Source of the DNA: Obelidium mucronatum
Lineage: Eukaryota > Chytridiomycota > Chytridiomycetes > Chytridiales > Chytriomycetaceae
Direction: 5' to 3'
DNA length: 11,791 nucleotides
Assembly: GCA_025765595.1 (NCBI GenBank)
Contig: JAIVFH010000637.1
Coordinates: 1-11,791 of the forward strand
Shown: piece by piece, positions 9,401-11,791 of the stretch
Layout: every line of letters begins with the position of its first letter
Numbering within the stretch: the first letter of the stretch is position 1
Program-made: the position numbers and the translations under genes
The notes under the pieces: generated by a model
Database searches by the model: none
The model's input: the letters and a program-made list of their open reading frames with translations, nothing else
What the model was told of the DNA's origin: nothing

Positions 9401-10633
9401 TAAATTATTCGGTTTTTAGGAACGGTTAACTTTGTGGGGGGTTTTTTTTTTGTAAAATTACACACCCGTCATCGTATTCGTGTTTGACAATAATCTTATC
9501 CCCTGCAAAAGTAGCAAGCTCATCTCCTTGTTGTGGCTGGTAGTTGAACGCAGATACATATGTATCCTTTGGCCCACTTTTGTGAGACTGAGCTGGTGGT
9601 GGTGGCATATTTGAGTATCCCATGGGAGCCTGGTTCCCTTGCAACGCCTGACTGCTTCCCATCTTTGTCATTTTCATATCTCTCGTCTCGCGATCAAATT
9701 CGTCATGGTTTGCGCCGACTTCTTCTTCTTGATGCAACAACAAAACACAACAATCGCAATAATGAGCAGCAATCCACCACCGGCACCAGCACCAATGTAG
9801 ATCATAGTTGTCGTGGACATTCCTCCACTGGTTGAGGGGGATGATTGTGTTGGTGGAGCTGTGGCGACTGGTTGGGTCGCAAGTGGGGCTGCCGCCGTGG
9901 TTGTTCTTCTTACAGCAGGGACACCCGTACAACACGCATCATTTGAGGAATCGGTTGCGCAAAAGTTTGTCGCTTCGGCTGCGGTATTGAATCCTGAATA
10001 AACCCAGTGTTTAGTTATGTAAATCGATTTTAGGGGGGTGCGTGACCACCCCAATTTAACGCACCACAGTTTGACTTCTCAACGCCTTCGGCAACGACAC
10101 ATGTGGCATCCGTGGAGAACACTGCAGCTGCTCTCATTCCAATAACGTTGTTGACAAGCGCCTGGGCTGTTGGGTTGCTCCAGCTGGGCAAAAGAGTGTG
10201 TTCTGATACACTCGTTGGTATGCAAAGATGTACTTTCCGATGGTTGCGTCACAGAGGGGGACGACTGTTCCCGCTGGATTACAAGGTGTAGGTGTATCGA
10301 CGTTGGCAATGCCCTGCGCAATCATTGTTGCACAGAGGACAGAGGCATAGTATCGGAAAACCAGTACCATCCCATCCAGTACATCCAAAGACGCTAGACC
10401 GCATTGCCCCACCAAATCCACCGGAAGGAGTGGGATCACTCGATGATGCAATGTAGGCATCCAAGGCGGCGGCAGTCGTGACTCCGGCAGATACTGCCTG
10501 TGCAGGAACCAGTGCCGACAGACCTTGGGGAAACACCAGTCAGTCCCCCCGCCTTCTGCCGTTCCCAAGCCTAAATCATACCTGCAAAGTCAGAACACAT
10601 TGCACTCCCGGTTAGGGGAACACATAAACTCAT
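6426..10633 (-). CDS. Gene 3: type I membrane protein with 8 cytoplasmic SH3 domains (frame-broken 5' part)
   Basis: Nine exons: 10582-10633, 10065-10523, 9466-9993, 9021-9399, 8689-8962, 7904-8617, 7162-7833, 6701-7090 and 6426-6631, with introns of 56-71 nt. Order: two-Cys start (MSLCVPL...AMCSDF), ectodomain with ten further Cys, stalk, membrane helix (nt 9734-9805) with CCCIKKKK, then eight SH3 domains at about 9328-9566, 8893-9114, 8545-8785, 8187-8357, 7755-7997, 7409-7579, 7022-7255 and 6560-6794. SH3-4, -5 and -6 are almost the same protein sequence (TKQFDDGWATGTNKVTNQTG). Each domain is followed by R-x-S-S. Linkers hold PxxP stretches, a 10-Gln run and S-x-Y repeats; the protein ends DSMYDTSYKY. 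As read, the frame breaks five times by single bases, near 10357-10360, 10186-10188, 9694-9730, 9396-9397 and 8940-8942; nothing breaks downstream of 8940. Allowing for these, the exon sum is a whole number of codons (about 1,224 residues). It may be a real gene with assembly errors, or a decaying one. Confidence 0.8.
7162..8617 (-). repeat. Internal duplication of a two-SH3 block in gene 3 (exons 6 and 7)
   Basis: Exons 6 (7904-8617, 714 nt) and 7 (7162-7833, 672 nt) have the same content: the C-terminal half of one SH3, a whole unsplit SH3, and the N-terminal half of the next. Linker plus R-x-S-S segments match too (FGKKKHNQRVSSIYDADFSY). About 50 bases near 7338-7388 and 8118-8168 look identical, while the intervening copy near 7680-7735 is more diverged. 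This fits duplication of a block, not single domains, with possible later conversion. Confidence 0.75.
9128..9160 (-). repeat. Gln-coding CAG/CAA tract in gene 3
   Basis: A run of about ten Gln codons, mostly CAG, lies between SH3-1 and SH3-2 just after a Pro/Gly/Gln linker with QGY repeats (GYDQGYSQGYGQ). It is in frame in the intact exon 4 and is probably length-variable between strains. Confidence 0.85.
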
Positions 10634-10811
10634 AGCTTGTTGTTAAGTTTGGATGGAATTTCACAAAACGGAAAATCTCATCAAGCCGGAGACACTCTGA
10701 AACAAACCCACATAAAGTACCTATGCGAGCATATACACGCATAATTCAAACTCTTTCTTTATTTATTCATTTTTTTATTTTTTTTTTTTTTTATTTTTAT
10801 TTTTATTTTAT

Positions 10812-11293
10812 TTATCTTGGTATTTTTGTTTCACGAAACACTTGACCACCAAGTCTTGTCTCCAAGCCGACAATGCGTTCTCCATGATCGATTTGAGTAC
10901 CCTTCAATTCTTTGATTTCCTGCAACGTCTGCTGAATCGCCGTAAACTTGGAGTTCACCTTTTCCTCCAAATGGTTAAACTTGAGGCTGGTGTTTTCCTC
11001 CATGCTTTTAAAATTGGAGTCTGTGTGTTTGCGTTCATTGGCTGCAACCCATTGCACGCAAGTGGCTACACCACCCAATAGCACCAAAAGAAAGCCAATA
11101 TACGAATAATCGCTACTAAAAGGTTTCGCCAAAAGTTGGAGCTGTCGGGTGGAGTGGGAGGAGTACTGCTAGGTGGGGCGGACGGAAGTACCAATCGATC
11201 GATGGCAGCTGAAAGAAGATGATTTCTTGAGCTGAAGCGAAACAGTGGGTGGGCCCTGCTGTGGCGGTTGAGGAAACGGGCAATGTGTGACAT
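10812..11293 (-). CDS. Small membrane-anchored coiled-coil protein, possibly mitochondrial
   Basis: Two exons, 11192-11293 and 10812-11141, joined by a 50-nt GTACTT...GACAG intron, give about 143 residues ending TAA at 10812-10814. Residues 1-34 (MSHIARFLNRHSRAH start) are rich in Arg, Ser and His with almost no acidic residue, as in a mitochondrial presequence. One hydrophobic segment follows (YIGFLLVLLGGVATC), then about 75 residues of heptad-like charged sequence (MEENTSLKFNHLEEKV, FTAIQQTLQEIKELKG), likely a coiled coil. I do not recognise the family. It is flanked by the gene 3 promoter side and the SH3 relic but is unrelated to them. The intron is inferred because the coiled coil is in a different frame from the presequence; a single-base indel could also explain the shift. 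After the stop the coding strand is A-rich for some 60 bases. Confidence 0.55.
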
Positions 11294-11603
11294 TCTTTTT
11301 TTTTTTTTTTTTTGTGTTTTGTCAAGTTTTTGTTGTTGATGTTTTGGTGTATTTGTGAGAAAGCTGGGGGTTTGAAGTTTCCCACACACAAGATAAACAG
11401 TGCACAAGTGTGTTTTGTTTTCCCTTCAAATTGGTGCTTGCCATTTCCCCAAAACATACATGACCAGCCTGGCCTTGCCTCCCGGGTATTCTTTCCAGAC
11501 ATTCAAAGACCGAGACTGGAGCAATCCGCGCTCCGATGATTCAAACGGTGTACAAACAGCCGCGAGTGCCGATGAATGCGCGCGCTGGCAATCAGCTGGC
11601 AAT
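11294..11603. other. Spacer with no recognised gene
   Basis: This 310-base stretch lies upstream of the coiled-coil gene and downstream of the SH3 relic. It starts with a T-run on plus (11296-11313), immediately before the ATG of that gene on its own strand. Short frames on both strands show no domain. It may contain the promoter of the coiled-coil gene; no clear TATA or other site was seen. Confidence 0.4.
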
Positions 11604-11791
11604 TATTCGTGTTGATAACAATCTTGTCCCTGCATTAAAAGCAAGCTAATCACTTTGATGAGCAGGTATCTGAACACAGGCACACTGTGTCCTTGGAGAC
11701 CACTTATGTGAGATTGTCTGTTGGGAAGTTATTTTGTTACTACAATTGGAGCCTGGTTTCCTTGTAACACCTGTCATCTGCATTTTAATAT
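11604..11791 (-). pseudogene. Relic of a fourth SH3 membrane-protein gene
   Basis: The sequence aligns along its length with gene 3 from about 9474 to 9680, the segment from just after the membrane helix to the middle of SH3-1. Shared stretches include AACCAGGCTCC, CAGTCTCAC/CAATCTCAC-like and CTTGCT followed by GCAGGG. Several small indels and an in-frame TAG in place of the conserved Glu codon of the SH3 acidic loop (GAT GAG becomes GAT TAG) show it is dead. Similarity stops at about 11604, near the position where gene 3 has its SH3-1 intron. The rest lies beyond the right edge. Confidence 0.8.

Noticed and set aside
10750..10811. Retroposed gene with poly(A) tail after the coiled-coil gene
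   Set aside because: The A-rich run is interrupted by many T residues, the gene appears to have an intron, and no target-site duplication was seen.
11169..11191. A 23-nt intron in the coiled-coil gene
   Set aside because: It would restore the frame but is too short for normal splicing; the same donor with the acceptor at 11142 gives a plausible 50-nt intron.

Overview
The window looks like nuclear DNA of a fungus with very short spliceosomal introns, most likely an early-diverging one such as a chytrid. The reasons are GT-AG introns of mostly 50-71 nt, type I membrane proteins carrying cytoplasmic SH3 arrays, and decayed ankyrin repeats of the NGHLRIVK type. The lineage is an inference from gene style. 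Nothing bacterial (operons, Shine-Dalgarno sites) was seen.

Layout, left to right. Positions 1-634 (+) hold a broken ankyrin-repeat gene whose last stop lies inside a perfect-looking 54-bp direct tandem duplication (627-734). Three paralogous genes then lie head to tail on the minus strand: gene 1 (868-3266, 3 SH3 domains), gene 2 (3525-6107, 2 SH3 domains) and gene 3 (6426-10633, 8 SH3 domains). Next is a small two-exon minus-strand gene for a membrane-anchored coiled-coil protein (10812-11293). The right edge (11604-11791) carries a degenerate fragment of a fourth SH3 gene, related to gene 3.

The three intact or near-intact paralogues share one design: a short first exon with two Cys, a phase-1 intron, an extracellular domain with ten more Cys (12 in all), a Thr/Ala/Ser/Pro stalk, one transmembrane helix ending in a basic stop-transfer cluster, and a cytoplasmic chain of SH3 domains. 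Every one of the 13 SH3 domains is followed by a short R-x-S-S-hydrophobic-(Tyr) motif. Linkers are rich in PxxP or S-x-Y repeats. This suggests a small tandem family of receptor- or adhesin-like scaffolds that could bind something outside the cell and cluster proline-rich partners (for example actin regulators) inside. The architecture is seen in the sequence; the function is inferred.

Points for a second look: a 235-nt intron filled with seven small palindromes with compensating stem changes; five single-base reading-frame breaks confined to the first part of gene 3; two very GC-rich islands that coincide with the ectodomain exons of genes 1 and 2 but not gene 3; and an intron repeatedly placed in the Asp-Gly-Trp core of the SH3 fold, in two phases one base apart and lost from some domains.
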